Below, in pieces: positions 26,024 to 35,060 of a stretch of 64,000 nucleotides of DNA. The notes below the pieces were generated by a model that saw only the letters and a program-made list of their open reading frames with translations, ran no database searches and was not told the origin of the DNA. Position numbers and translations under genes: made by a program. Position 1 is the stretch's first letter, and each line of letters opens with the position of its first letter. The stretch comes from an uncultured Atopobiaceae bacterium (lineage in GTDB: Bacteria > Actinomycetota > Coriobacteriia > Coriobacteriales > Atopobiaceae): the NCBI GenBank assembly GCA_944320385.1, contig CALUHH010000007.1, forward strand, positions 1 through 64,000. Direction: 5' to 3'.

Positions 26024-26821
26024 ATGGCGCGCCCCGTCGACCGCCCCGAGCCCAGCCGCGCGCGACGCGTCCTCACGCCGCTTCTGACCATCGTGGCCCT
26101 TCTCGCCCTGTGGCAGGCCGTGGTGGTCGTGGGCATCGTGCCCAACTTCCTGCTGCCCACGCCGGTGCAGGTGGTACAGGCCCTCGTCGAGGACGCGGCG
26201 CTGCTCGCGAGCCACTGCGTGACCACGCTCGCCGAGGCCGCCGCCGGCCTTGCCGCAGGCGTTGCCCTGGGATTTGTCTTCGCGGTGCTCATGGACCGGT
26301 TCGAGTCCTTCTACCTGGCCTTCGAGCCGCTCATGACCATCTCGCAGACCATCCCCATCGTCGCCATCGCGCCGCTTCTGGTGCTGTGGCTCGGCTACGG
26401 CGCGCTGCCCAAGGTCGTGCTCGTGATCATCTCGACGTTCTTCCCGATCACGGTCTCGCTGGCCTCGGGCTTCCGCTCGGTCGACCCGGACGTCGTCGAC
26501 CTCATGCGCACCATGAACGCCTCGCGCTGGCAGATCTTCTGGTACGCCAAGCTGCCCGCGGCCGCGGAGCAGTTCTTCAGCGGCCTCAAGATCTCCGCCA
26601 CCTACGCCATCGTCGGCGCCGTCATCGCCGAGTGGCTCGGCGGCAACGAGGGCCTGGGCGTCTACATGACGCGCGTCCGCAAGTCCTTCTCGTATGACCG
26701 CATGTTCTCCGCGATCATCGTCATCTCCGCCCTGTCGCTGGGCCTCATGAAGCTCGTGGAGCTCGCCCAGCGCGCATGCATGCCCTGGAAGAGGGCCGAA
26801 AGGAACAACAATGAGCGATAA
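26024..26821 (+). CDS. ABC transporter permease, ThiX/SsuC type
   Basis: 265 residues, about six transmembrane helices. The EAA loop lies around MNASRWQIFWYAKLPAA, and the C-terminal EWLGGNEGLGVYM is typical of the nitrate/taurine/HMP permease family. With the next two genes it forms a transporter for a thiamine pyrimidine precursor. ATG starts 2 nt after the previous stop and its end overlaps the next gene by 11 nt. Confidence 0.9.
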   Translation: MARPVDRPEPSRARRVLTPLLTIVALLALWQAVVVVGIVPNFLLPTPVQVVQALVEDAALLASHCVTTLAEAAAGLAAGVALGFVFAVLMDRFESFYLAFEPLMTISQTIPIVAIAPLLVLWLGYGALPKVVLVIISTFFPITVSLASGFRSVDPDVVDLMRTMNASRWQIFWYAKLPAAAEQFFSGLKISATYAIVGAVIAEWLGGNEGLGVYMTRVRKSFSYDRMFSAIIVISALSLGLMKLVELAQRACMPWKRAERNNNER

Positions 26822-27878
26822 GAACCTCAACCCCAGCCTCAACCGCCGCCAGTTCGTCGCCGCCGCCGGAGCCGCCGCGGCAAGCATCGCCCTGGCCGCC
26901 TGCGACAACAACTCCGGCGTCGTCGAGGGTCCGGACGGCACGGCCTCCTCGAACGACAACGCCGGCGACGCCGGCAAGACCAAGATCTCCTTTGTCCTGG
27001 ACTACACGCCCAACACCAACCACACGGGCATCTACGTGGCCCTCGACCAGGGCTACTTCGACGAGGAGGGCCTCGAGGTCGAGATCGTGCAGCCGCCCGC
27101 GGACGGCGCCGACGCCCTCATCGGAGCCGGCGGCGCGCAGATGGGCGTCTCCTACCAGGACTACATCGCCAACAACCTGGCCTCCGACCAGCCGATGCCC
27201 TACTCGGCCGTGGCCGCGATCATCCAGCACAACACCTCCGGCATCATGAGCCGCGAGGAGGACGGCATCACGCACCCGGCCGCCATGGAGGGCCACACCT
27301 ACGCCACCTGGAACATGCCCGTCGAGCAGGCCACGGTCGCCCGCGTGATGGAGGCCGACGGAGGCGACTTCTCCAAGGTCGAGCTCGTGCCGTACGAGGT
27401 CGACGACGAGGTCAGCGGCCTGCGCGCCAACATGTTCGACACCGTGTGGGTCTACGAGGCGTGGGCGGTCCAGAACGCCGTGGTCCAGGACTTCCCGTAC
27501 AACTACTTCAGCTTCATCTCGGTGGACCCGGTCTTTGACTACTACACCCCGGTCATCGCCGCCAACGACGACTTCGCCGCCCAGAACCCCGAGGCCGTGA
27601 AGGCCTTCCTGCGCGCCGTGAAGAAGGGCTACGAGTACGCCGTGGAGAACCCCGACGGCGCCGCGGACATCCTCTGCGCCCAGGTGCCCGAGCTCGACGC
27701 CGACCTCGTCCACCAGAGCCAGACCTTCCTGGCCGACCAGTACACCGCCGAGGCTGAGAGCTGGGGCGTCATCGACCCCGAGCGCTGGGCCGCCTTCTAC
27801 CAGTGGCTCAACGACAACGACCTCGTGGCCAACAAGCTCGACGTCAACGCCGGCTACGACCTCTCGTTCCTGGAGTAG
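26811..27878 (+). CDS. ABC transporter substrate-binding lipoprotein, ThiY/NMT1-like
   Basis: 355 residues. The N-terminus combines a twin-arginine-like NRRQFVAAAG and a lipobox ending LAAC (Cys about 34), so a Tat-exported lipoprotein is possible. The mature part is the NMT1/THI5-like domain: FVLDYTPNTNHTGIYVALDQGYF and the EEGLEVEIVQPPADGADALIGAG block are typical of pyrimidine (HMP or formylaminopyrimidine) binding proteins. TPP control supports this ligand class. Confidence 0.92.
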   Translation: MSDKNLNPSLNRRQFVAAAGAAAASIALAACDNNSGVVEGPDGTASSNDNAGDAGKTKISFVLDYTPNTNHTGIYVALDQGYFDEEGLEVEIVQPPADGADALIGAGGAQMGVSYQDYIANNLASDQPMPYSAVAAIIQHNTSGIMSREEDGITHPAAMEGHTYATWNMPVEQATVARVMEADGGDFSKVELVPYEVDDEVSGLRANMFDTVWVYEAWAVQNAVVQDFPYNYFSFISVDPVFDYYTPVIAANDDFAAQNPEAVKAFLRAVKKGYEYAVENPDGAADILCAQVPELDADLVHQSQTFLADQYTAEAESWGVIDPERWAAFYQWLNDNDLVANKLDVNAGYDLSFLE

Positions 27879-27881
27879 CGC

Positions 27882-28766
27882 ATGGCACAGGCAGGCGAGA
27901 AGAACGTGCAGGCAGCAGGCGGGGCGAGAAACCCCGCCGCGAGTTCCGCAGCCGCGCGTCCTGTGCGCGGCGAGGACTGTCCGAGCGCCGGGGCTTCTCG
28001 CCCCGCCGGCGGCCAGGCCCCTGCGCTCGAGGCGCGCGACCTGACGCTCTCCTGGGACGGCGAGCACATCGTCGTCCAGGGCGTCTCCGTTGACGTTGCG
28101 CCCGGCGAGGTCTGCTGCCTCGTGGGCCGCTCCGGCTGCGGAAAGACCACGATCCTGCACGCGCTCGCCGGCCTCACGACTCCTGTGTCCGGTCGCGTCC
28201 TCCTGCACGGGGAGGACGTGACCGGACGTCCCGGTCGCGTGAGCTACATGCTCCAGAAGGACCTGCTGCTGCCGAGCCGCCGCATCATCGACAACGTGTG
28301 TCTGCCGCTCGTGCTCGCGGGCACGCGGCGCGACGAGGCGCGCGCGAAGGCGGCGCCGCTCTTCGAGCGCTTCGGCCTCGCGGGCTGCGAGCGCAAGTGG
28401 CCGAGCGAGCTCTCCGGCGGCATGCGGCAGCGCGCGGCGTTCCTGCGCACCTACCTCATGGGCGCGGACGTGACGCTGCTCGACGAGCCCTTCTCGGCGC
28501 TCGACGCCCTCACGCGCACCGACGTGCGTCGATGGTTCGTGGACGTGGCGGCTGAGCTGGGGCTCTCCGCCCTGGTGATCACGCACGACGTGGACGAGGC
28601 GGTCTCGATGGCGAGCCGCATCTACGTGCTCGCGGGCGCGCCGTCGGCGGGGGAGCCCAGTCACGTGGCGGGCGTCGTCGAGGTCGATCGCGTCGAGAGC
28701 GAGAGCTTCGAGCTCACCGACGAGTACCTCGCCGCCAAGCGCCAGGTCATGGCCCTGCTGGGCTAG
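27882..28766 (+). CDS. ABC transporter ATP-binding protein, ThiZ type
   Basis: 294 residues. Walker A GRSGCGKTT (about residues 87-95), Q-loop LQKDLLLPS, signature LSGGMRQRAAF, Walker B TLLDEPFSALD and H-loop THDVDEA are intact. It energises the permease encoded upstream. Oddity: about 48 extra low-complexity residues precede the usual domain start near ALEARDLTLSW, and their DNA contains an 18-bp inverted repeat. ATG 27882 has GGAG at good spacing; I saw no credible downstream start. Confidence 0.9.
   Translation: MAQAGEKNVQAAGGARNPAASSAAARPVRGEDCPSAGASRPAGGQAPALEARDLTLSWDGEHIVVQGVSVDVAPGEVCCLVGRSGCGKTTILHALAGLTTPVSGRVLLHGEDVTGRPGRVSYMLQKDLLLPSRRIIDNVCLPLVLAGTRRDEARAKAAPLFERFGLAGCERKWPSELSGGMRQRAAFLRTYLMGADVTLLDEPFSALDALTRTDVRRWFVDVAAELGLSALVITHDVDEAVSMASRIYVLAGAPSAGEPSHVAGVVEVDRVESESFELTDEYLAAKRQVMALLG
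27918..28007. repeat. Inverted repeat inside the thiZ-like gene
   Basis: 27918-27935 (GGCGGGGCGAGAAACCCC) is complementary to 27990-28007 (GGGGCTTCTCGCCCCGCC) at 17 of 18 positions. Each arm carries the CGAGAA/TTCTCG word. It encodes Ala/Arg/Pro/Ser-rich residues ahead of the ATPase domain, as expected of an element that entered near the 5' end without breaking the frame. Confidence 0.6.
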
Positions 28767-28786
28767 GGTCGCCGCGTTCCGGCGCC

Positions 28787-28969
28787 GGTGCCGGAATCCC
28801 ACCGTATGCGCGCCCGCCCCGCCGGTGCCAAAATCCCGTCACATGCGCATATCGGTGCCGGAATCCGGGCATATGCGTGTCCGCCGCACGCACTTCTCGG
28901 GAATCTCGCACCAAAACACGCATTTCTCGGAAATCCCGCACCATGCGCAGATGCCGGAAATCAGGCACC
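28787..28969. repeat. GGTGCC/CATATGCG intergenic repeat, copy 3
   Basis: Three forward GGTGCC units, then inverted units GCACTTCTCGG-GAATCTCGCACC and ACGCATTTCTCGGAAATCCCGCACC, then GCGCAGATGCCGGAAATCAGGCACC. It lies in the 346-bp gap between the thiamine transporter and the SBP/VWA cluster. The rest of the gap (28970-29112) is presumably the promoter of that cluster; no gene is visible. Confidence 0.8.
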
Positions 28970-29112
28970 GTGCACAGGCGCCCGAGACCCGCCCCGCCAC
29001 ACGACATCAGCTTTGATACCGTAAGCGCTTCGTAAGCCCGGCCCACACAGGTGGGGGAACGACCCCTCCGAGACGTATCGTTACTACATACGACGCGTTC
29101 GAAGGGAGTCAG

Positions 29113-30264
29113 GTGGGCTCGAGAGCCAAGACGTTGGTTGCCGGCGTGGTCCTCATTCTCGTTGCGGTCGTGGTGGCCGGCGCCATCGCGCTCGGTCCGC
29201 AGGCGCTCAGCTCGGCCGAGCTGCCGACCGACGACGCTCCCGCCGTTCAGCAGTCGGAGCTCACGACGGTCCGCGGCATCATCGGCTCGGAGAAGGAGTC
29301 GCTTTTCGCCGACCCCGAGGCACAGGAGATCTTCGCGCGCCACGGCCTCGACGTGCAGGTCACGACCTCGGGTTCCTGGGCCATGGCCGAGCGTGCGGAC
29401 ATCGAGGAGTCCGACTTTGCCTCGCCCTCCTCCGAGATCGCCGCCGCCCACATCGAGGACGTCCACGGCGCCGCGGTGCTCTCCACATCTCGTCCGTTCT
29501 ACTCGCCGCTCGCCATCGCCACGGGCGACACGGTCCTCGCGGTTCTCGAGCAAAACGGCCTCGCCGAGCAGCGCGACGGAGTCTGGCACCTCGACATGGC
29601 CGCTTACCTTGACGCCGTGGCAAACGGCCGTCGCTGGACGGACCTTGCGGGCTCCGACGCCTACCCCTCGAGCCGCAACGTCATGATCACCACGACCGAC
29701 GTGCGCTCGTCCAACTCCGCGCTCATGTACCTGAGCCTCGCGAGCTACGTGCTCAACGGCAACGCCGTGGTCACGAGTGAGGACGCCGCCCGCGAGCAGG
29801 CCTCGACCTCCCTCGCCCGGCTCTTCCTCGATCAGGGCTACTCACAGTCATCCTCCTCGGGCCCGTGGGAGTCCTTCCTCTCCAAGGGCCCCCTGAACCA
29901 GCCGCTCACCCTCATCTACGAGAGCCAATACCTCGAGGCGCAGATGAACGAGCCCTCGCGCGTGACCGACGCGATGCGCATCTGCTATCCCGCGCCCACG
30001 ATCTTCTCGGACCATGTGGTCGTTGCCTTCTCCGAGGCAGGGCAGCGGGTCCAGGACGTACTCGAGAACGACCCCGACATGGCCCGCGTCATAGCTCGGC
30101 ACGGCTTCCGCGTGAACGGCGCGAACTCCGCCGCCTTCTCCGAGCAGGTGGGCTCCGCCGGCCTCACCGGCTATGCCGCCGACGGCACCTTCATCGACGC
30201 CGCGCAGGCGCCCAGCTACGAAGTGGCCGACGCGATGCTTCAGACCATCGAGGCGCTGTACTAG
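29113..30264 (+). CDS. Exported solute-binding-like protein of unknown function
   Basis: 383 residues from GTG 29113 (AAGGGAG site). One N-terminal transmembrane segment (about 7-28) without a lipobox, so it is probably membrane tethered with the rest outside. The body resembles a type 2 periplasmic-binding fold: it has the SNSALMYLSLASYVLNG segment, comparable to SNSGFSTLVELATALSG in the next protein, and PLTLIYESQYLEAQM. It starts a four-gene cluster with a VWA protein, an XpaC-like protein and TelA. Ligand unknown. Confidence 0.75.
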   Translation: MGSRAKTLVAGVVLILVAVVVAGAIALGPQALSSAELPTDDAPAVQQSELTTVRGIIGSEKESLFADPEAQEIFARHGLDVQVTTSGSWAMAERADIEESDFASPSSEIAAAHIEDVHGAAVLSTSRPFYSPLAIATGDTVLAVLEQNGLAEQRDGVWHLDMAAYLDAVANGRRWTDLAGSDAYPSSRNVMITTTDVRSSNSALMYLSLASYVLNGNAVVTSEDAAREQASTSLARLFLDQGYSQSSSSGPWESFLSKGPLNQPLTLIYESQYLEAQMNEPSRVTDAMRICYPAPTIFSDHVVVAFSEAGQRVQDVLENDPDMARVIARHGFRVNGANSAAFSEQVGSAGLTGYAADGTFIDAAQAPSYEVADAMLQTIEALY

Positions 30265-30284
30265 CGCAGGAGGGGAAAACCGCC

Positions 30285-31916
30285 ATGACAGCTGTCGCCG
30301 CGCGTCCGCGCACACGCCTGCTCACCGTCCTTCTCGCCCTGGTCTGCGCTCTCGCCTGCGCCGTGGCGCTGCCCGCGTGCTCGCGCGAGGACGCCGCCGA
30401 GCCCGCGCCCGACGACGCGCGGGAGCAGCCCGCGACCGACCCCGGGGCCACCCCCGATCCCGACGTCGCCGGTACGACCCTGCGGGTCCTCGCCGGCTCC
30501 GAGGTCAAGGACATGCTGCCCATCCTTGAGAGTGCCGAGGAGGAGCTCGGAATCTCGGTGGTGCTCGAGTACATGGGAACGCTCGACGGCACCGAGGCGG
30601 TCATGTCCGGCGAGGGGGACTACGACGCAACGTGGTTTCCGTCGAACGCCTACATGAGCCTCTTTGACGAGAAGAGCTCGCTCGTGTCGCAGGAGACCTC
30701 GATCATGCGGACGCCCGTCGTTCTGGGTGTGAAGGCCGACCGGGCCGCCGAGCTCGGCTGGGACGAGAAGAGCCCCACATGGGCCGAGGTCGTGGACGCC
30801 GCCTCCTCGGGCGAGCTCTCCTATGGCATGTCCAGCCCGGTCTCGTCCAACAGCGGCTTCTCGACGCTGGTTGAGCTCGCGACGGCGCTCTCCGGCACGG
30901 GTGCCGCCATCACGGCCGACGACGTCACGGCCGTGGCGGCCGACCTCATGCGGTTCGCCCGGGGGCAGGCGCTCGCGAGCGGCTCGTCGGGATGGCTCAT
31001 GGAGGCCTACGACAAGGACGCGTCCACCGTCGACGGCGTGTTCAACTACGAGTCGCTCATCCTTCAGGACGAGAGTCTCGTGGAGGTGATTCCGCAGGAC
31101 GGCGTCATCACGGCCGACTACCCGCTCACGATGCTCGCTGGTCGGGGGGAGAACGCCGAGGCGGCGTATCGGGCGCTCGTGGACTACCTGCGTCGCGATG
31201 ACGTCCAGCGACGCATTGCCGACGAGACGTTCCGCCGCACGGACGCCACCGCGCCCGATGATTCGCGGATGGCCTTTGAGATCCCCTTCCCCAACCGGCT
31301 CGAGACGGTGAAGGCGCTGCTCTCGAGCTGGGTCGCCGACGTGCGCAAGCCCGCGAACATGGTCTTCCAGATCGACACCTCGGGCTCCATGGGCGGCGAG
31401 CGCCTCGACGCCCTCAAGGCGGCCCTGCTCTCGCTCACCGAGACGGGTGCGGACGGCACCGCGGCGCTGCTCACCTTCCAGCCGCGCGAGACGATTCGCT
31501 TTGTGGAGTTTGCCTCCGGCATAAAAAGCGAGAAGGACCTCGTTGTGGGAGAGGACGGAAACCTCGCCGACGTGAGCTCCTACGTGAACTCTCTCTCCGC
31601 GGTTGGCGGCACGGCGCTCTACGGCACGCTCCAGCACGCGCTCGAGCTGGCAGCGCAGACCCGTACGGACGACAACGTGACCTCCGTCGTGCTCTTCTCG
31701 GACGGCGAGAACACGAACGCCCCGGGCATTGACGACTTTGCGCAGTGGTACGAGGCCAACGAGGCGGTGCAGGGCATCCCCGTCTACGCAATTCTGTTCG
31801 GCGAGGCGAGCGCCGACGAGATGGGCCGCCTCGCCGAGCTCACGGGCGGCCGCGTCTTCGATGCCGTGGGCGGCGACCTCACCGCCGCCTTCAAGGAGAT
31901 ACGCGGCTATCTGTAA
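30285..31916 (+). CDS. Lipoprotein with solute-binding and VWA domains
   Basis: 543 residues from ATG 30285 (GCAGGAGGGG site). Signal peptide with a lipobox LPAC (Cys about 27). Residues about 60-330 form a solute-binding-like domain (LRVLAGSEVKDMLPILE, DYDATWFPSNAYM, TPVVLGVKADRAAELGW). The C-terminal part is a von Willebrand A domain with a complete MIDAS: FQIDTSGSMGG (DxSxS), a Thr in GGTALYG and the Asp of VVLFSDGENT. I infer a metal-dependent extracellular adhesion or ligand-sensing protein. Co-directional with TelA. Confidence 0.88.
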   Translation: MTAVAARPRTRLLTVLLALVCALACAVALPACSREDAAEPAPDDAREQPATDPGATPDPDVAGTTLRVLAGSEVKDMLPILESAEEELGISVVLEYMGTLDGTEAVMSGEGDYDATWFPSNAYMSLFDEKSSLVSQETSIMRTPVVLGVKADRAAELGWDEKSPTWAEVVDAASSGELSYGMSSPVSSNSGFSTLVELATALSGTGAAITADDVTAVAADLMRFARGQALASGSSGWLMEAYDKDASTVDGVFNYESLILQDESLVEVIPQDGVITADYPLTMLAGRGENAEAAYRALVDYLRRDDVQRRIADETFRRTDATAPDDSRMAFEIPFPNRLETVKALLSSWVADVRKPANMVFQIDTSGSMGGERLDALKAALLSLTETGADGTAALLTFQPRETIRFVEFASGIKSEKDLVVGEDGNLADVSSYVNSLSAVGGTALYGTLQHALELAAQTRTDDNVTSVVLFSDGENTNAPGIDDFAQWYEANEAVQGIPVYAILFGEASADEMGRLAELTGGRVFDAVGGDLTAAFKEIRGYL

Positions 31917-31982
31917 ATTGGGGACAGTCCCCAATTAACAGAAATCTTTTATGTGAATTGGGGACTGTCCCCAATTTACAGA
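31910..31982. repeat. Paired TTGGGGACAGTCCCCAA dyads
   Basis: Two dyads face each other: TCTGTAAATTGGGGACAG.. and ..CTGTCCCCAATTTACAGA, complementary over 27 bp, with an interior AACAGAAATCTTTTATGTG. Nearly the same interior occurs at 43739 and 57919. The VWA stop codon TAA lies in the left arm. Confidence 0.85.
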
Positions 31983-32003
31983 AACGGTTAGGAGGGAGGG
32001 CGG

Positions 32004-32693
32004 ATGCGAGGAGACAAGGCACTGGTGACGGGCGTAGCGGCGACGGTCTTTGTTGTCTTTGCTGCCTCCGCGGTCCTTCTCGCCTCGACCCTTGTCGCGC
32101 AGGTGGCGCTCGTCGTGGCCGGTGCAGCCATGTCCGCGGGCTCTTGGATGCTGCTGACCTCGCTCAACATGCCAAAGCACGTCGGCGCCATCGACCTCGA
32201 CGCGCTCGTGGGAGCCGACCCCACGCTCAAGGAATCCGCGCAGGCCGTGAACGACATGGCAGCGCGCATCGAGGCGGCGTGCGAGGCCGACGAGCCGCAC
32301 GGCATTTCCGCCGAGGCCGAGCGGCTGCGTGACGTGGTGGGCTCGATGGCCGAGCTCGTGGAGCTGCCCGAGTTCACGACCGCAGGCGCTGAGGAGGACC
32401 GCCACCTCGTGCTCTCGCTCGCGACGTCCTGGCTGCCCGGCGCATGGGACCAGCTCGTGACCAACGTGCGCTACCTCGGCTTTGGCGGGCGAGCCAGCAA
32501 TCGCGCGCGCAGAAACGTCACGGCTCTCGACGAGCAGTGCGCTGACGTCGCCGGAGCGCTCGACCGCATGCGCACGGGCATCGTCGAGGGTGTCTCGACG
32601 CAGATAGAGACGGGCTCCGACTACCTGCGGCAGCGCCTGGGGCACCGCCCGAGCGAGCTCTCCCTGGGCGAGCCGACCGATGAACTGTCGTAA
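32004..32693 (+). CDS. XpaC-like membrane protein
   Basis: 229 residues with an excellent AGGAGGGAGGG site. Two adjacent transmembrane helices (about 8-28 and 31-52) are followed by a helical cytoplasmic domain. XpaC-like proteins with this layout commonly accompany telA genes; the assignment here rests mainly on topology and the neighbouring TelA. Mechanism unknown. Confidence 0.6.
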   Translation: MRGDKALVTGVAATVFVVFAASAVLLASTLVAQVALVVAGAAMSAGSWMLLTSLNMPKHVGAIDLDALVGADPTLKESAQAVNDMAARIEAACEADEPHGISAEAERLRDVVGSMAELVELPEFTTAGAEEDRHLVLSLATSWLPGAWDQLVTNVRYLGFGGRASNRARRNVTALDEQCADVAGALDRMRTGIVEGVSTQIETGSDYLRQRLGHRPSELSLGEPTDELS

Positions 32694-32730
32694 TCGACGG
32701 AACGATCCGACACAAGGATAGGAGACCACC

Positions 32731-33912
32731 ATGGCACACGATCTTCTCGACGCGCCCGATGACAGCTTCGACCTGGAGGTGACGCCGGCGCCGGAGCCCG
32801 TCAAGACCGAGGGTGCCCTCGCGCAGGTGCCCGCGCCGAGCGCCGAGGAGCTGCTGCGCCTGAGCGGCAACGCAAGCTCCTGGGTCTCCCGCGTGGCAGC
32901 TCTGCCGCCTCAGAGCCTCGAGTTCAAGCAGGAGGTCGACGCGATCTTTGAGGTGGGGTCCGACGCCTTCCGAGAGACCGCCAGCACCTCAAGCCGCTTT
33001 CTCGAGCAGTCCCTCGCAACGTCCAAGAGCGGCGGTGCGCAGGAGCAGGTCTCCAAGAGCCTCGTGGACCTGCGCAACGAGGTCGACGAGCTCGCACCAG
33101 GCGAGGACACCTTTGCCGAGCGCCTGCTGGGTGCGCTGCCCTTTGCCAGCCGCGTGAAGCGCTACTTCAAGCGCTACGAGTCCAACCAGCAGCAGCTCAA
33201 CTCCATCCTGCTGTCGCTCGGCAAGGGCCAGGACCTGCTGCGCAAGGACAACGCCGCCCTCAACGTGGAGCGCCGCAGCCTCTGGGGCAACCTGGGCACA
33301 CTCAAGCGCGCCTACGAGCTGCTCACGAGCATTGATGACGAGCTCGTGGCGCGCATCGACCGGGAGCGCGCGGCGGGCAACGTCGAGCTGGCATCCTCGC
33401 TCGAGAAAGACGCCCTGTTCGCAGTTCGTCAGCGTCGTCAGGACGTGCAGACGCAGGCGGCCGTGACCATCCAGGCCTACCTCTCGATGGGCATTATCCA
33501 GCAGAACAACGACCAGCTCGTCCGCGGCGTGGAGCGTGCCAAGACCACCACGGTGACCGCGCTGCGCACGGCCGTAATCGTGGCGCAGTCGCTCGAGAAC
33601 CAGAAGCTCGTGCTCGACCAGATCGACGCGGTCAACAAGACCACGGATGCCATGATCGACCGCACGAGCAAGCTTCTGCAGGACAACTCCCTGCGCACGC
33701 AGCAGCAGGCGGTCTCGAGCGGCGTCTCTCCGGAGACCCTGCGACGTGCCTATGATGCGGTCTTCTCCACGCTCGACAGCATCGATAAGTTCCGCGAGCA
33801 GGCCAACGAGTCCTTCTCCAAGACGATCGACGTGCTCAACGACCAGCTCGAGCGCGCCCGTACCTATGCCGAGCGCATGAACCGCGACGGCGAGGGTGGC
33901 GCAACGGAATAG
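32731..33912 (+). CDS. Toxic anion resistance protein, TelA family
   Basis: 393 residues, almost entirely helical. Family blocks are visible: LPFASRVKRYFKRYES, YLSMGIIQQNNDQLVRGVERAKTTTVTALRTAVIVAQSLENQKLVLDQI (read in parts) and SPETLRRAYDAVFSTLDSIDKFR. TelA was named for tellurite resistance, but the family is broader and tied to membrane and metal-stress systems. Cytoplasmic; probably works with the XpaC-like protein 37 nt upstream. Confidence 0.9.
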   Translation: MAHDLLDAPDDSFDLEVTPAPEPVKTEGALAQVPAPSAEELLRLSGNASSWVSRVAALPPQSLEFKQEVDAIFEVGSDAFRETASTSSRFLEQSLATSKSGGAQEQVSKSLVDLRNEVDELAPGEDTFAERLLGALPFASRVKRYFKRYESNQQQLNSILLSLGKGQDLLRKDNAALNVERRSLWGNLGTLKRAYELLTSIDDELVARIDRERAAGNVELASSLEKDALFAVRQRRQDVQTQAAVTIQAYLSMGIIQQNNDQLVRGVERAKTTTVTALRTAVIVAQSLENQKLVLDQIDAVNKTTDAMIDRTSKLLQDNSLRTQQQAVSSGVSPETLRRAYDAVFSTLDSIDKFREQANESFSKTIDVLNDQLERARTYAERMNRDGEGGATE

Positions 33913-33924
33913 GTCAGGCTCGGC

Positions 33925-34099
33925 GGTGCCAAAATCCCGCCATATGCGCATATCGGTGCCGGAATCCGAGCATATGCGTGTCCGCGGCACGCATTTCTCG
34001 GAAATCCGGCACCAAAACACGCATTTCTCGGAAATCAGGCACCAAAACACGCATTTCTCGGAAATCAGGCACGCGCGCAGATGCCGGAAATCAGGCACC
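33925..34099. repeat. GGTGCC/CATATGCG intergenic repeat, copy 4
   Basis: Two forward units (from 33925 and 33956), then three tandem ACGCATTTCTCGGAAATC units of 30 nt and a final GCGCAGATGCCGGAAATCAGGCACC. It separates the convergent telA and deoR-like genes and is the only feature in this 227-bp gap. Confidence 0.8.
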
Positions 34100-34139
34100 G
34101 GCCAAAACGGTCGCGCCCGTCCGGCGCGCCGTCCGAGGC

Positions 34140-34889
34140 CTACCCCGCGCAGATGAGCTCGACGCCGGCGGCCTCGAGCTCGGCGCGCGCCTTGTCGCTC
34201 ACGTGCGTGTCCGTGATCACGGCGAGGTCCTTCTCGCCCAGGGCGAGCGGCACGGTGCCGTGACGGCTGAACTTCTCGCTCTCCGTGAGCACCACGACGC
34301 GCTCCGCATGCCCCGCCATGTCGCGCACCGCCTGGGCGCGCATCTGGTCGCTGTTGGTGAAGCCGGTGCGCGGCGAGAAGCCGTCCGCGCCGGCGAAGAG
34401 CAGGTCGACGTAGAACCCCTCGACGCACGTGCGCACCATCGGACCCACCATGACCTGGGAGTCCTTCTGGTAGATGCCACCGAGAAGAACGGTCTGCACG
34501 CTCGCGGCGTCGCGCACGTAGCCCGCGATGAAGGCGCTGTTGGTGACCACGGTCACGTCGCGCTCCGCGGCGGCGAGCTCCGCCACGAGCAGCGCGCAGC
34601 AGCTCCCGCTCTCGACCATGATCGTGTCGCCGTCATGTACGAGCTCAGCAGCGCGCCGGGCGATCGTGCGCTTCTCCTCGTAATGGTAGGCGAGGCGCCC
34701 CTCGACGTTGTCCGCGCTGCGCAGCACCGCGAAGCCGTGCTCGCGACGGATGAGGCCGCGCCGCTCGAGCTCGGTGAGGTCCTTACGCATGGTGACCTGC
34801 GAGACGCCGAGCTCCTCGGCCAGCGTCGAGACCTCCACGCGCTCGCGCTCGGTCAGGACCTCCAGGATGCGGTTGGTGCGTGCGGGCAT
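34140..34889 (-). CDS. DeoR-family transcriptional regulator
   Basis: 249 residues. N-terminal winged HTH (RILEVLTERERVEVSTLAEELGVSQVTMRKDLTELERRGLIRREHG) followed by the sugar-phosphate-sensing DeoR C-terminal domain with IMVESGSCC, TVVTNS, GGIYQKDSQVMVGP and the GFTNSD block. It probably represses the divergent glycyl-radical enzyme genes next to it and responds to a phosphorylated sugar. ACTTACGAA is found both before this gene and in the activase/enzyme promoter region. Confidence 0.9.
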   Translation of the reverse strand: MPARTNRILEVLTERERVEVSTLAEELGVSQVTMRKDLTELERRGLIRREHGFAVLRSADNVEGRLAYHYEEKRTIARRAAELVHDGDTIMVESGSCCALLVAELAAAERDVTVVTNSAFIAGYVRDAASVQTVLLGGIYQKDSQVMVGPMVRTCVEGFYVDLLFAGADGFSPRTGFTNSDQMRAQAVRDMAGHAERVVVLTESEKFSRHGTVPLALGEKDLAVITDTHVSDKARAELEAAGVELICAG

Positions 34890-34910
34890 GACGGCTCCTT
34901 CGATTGACTA

Positions 34911-34919
34911 TTCGTAAGT
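34911..34919 (-). promoter_or_regulatory. Candidate DeoR operator before its own gene
   Basis: TTCGTAAGT on this strand (ACTTACGAA on the other) lies 22 nt ahead of the regulator start. The same 9-mer is at 36032-36040 in the promoter of the target genes. Confidence 0.45.
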
Positions 34920-34985
34920 ATAGCCGTCTTTTGCGCTTTCGAACGAAGCTCGATAGGGGAACTGCGTTGCTGCTCTCTTTGCAAG

Positions 34986-35044
34986 CCTCGCACGACGCCC
35001 GTTTTGAGCCATGATTTGGGGTCCAAAACGGGCGTCGTGCGAGG
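34986..35044. terminator. Perfect 20-bp inverted repeat downstream of the activase gene
   Basis: CCTCGCACGACGCCCGTTTT (34986-35005) is exactly complementary to 35025-35044; the 19-nt loop is AT-richer. It follows the activase stop (leftward) and precedes the regulator promoter, so it can terminate activase transcription. Confidence 0.7.
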
Positions 35045-35060
35045 TCCCCCAAAATACACC

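Noticed and set aside
29113..33912. Complete tellurite-resistance ter operon
   Set aside because: Only TelA belongs to that theme; no TerB, TerC, TerD or TerE-type genes are present.
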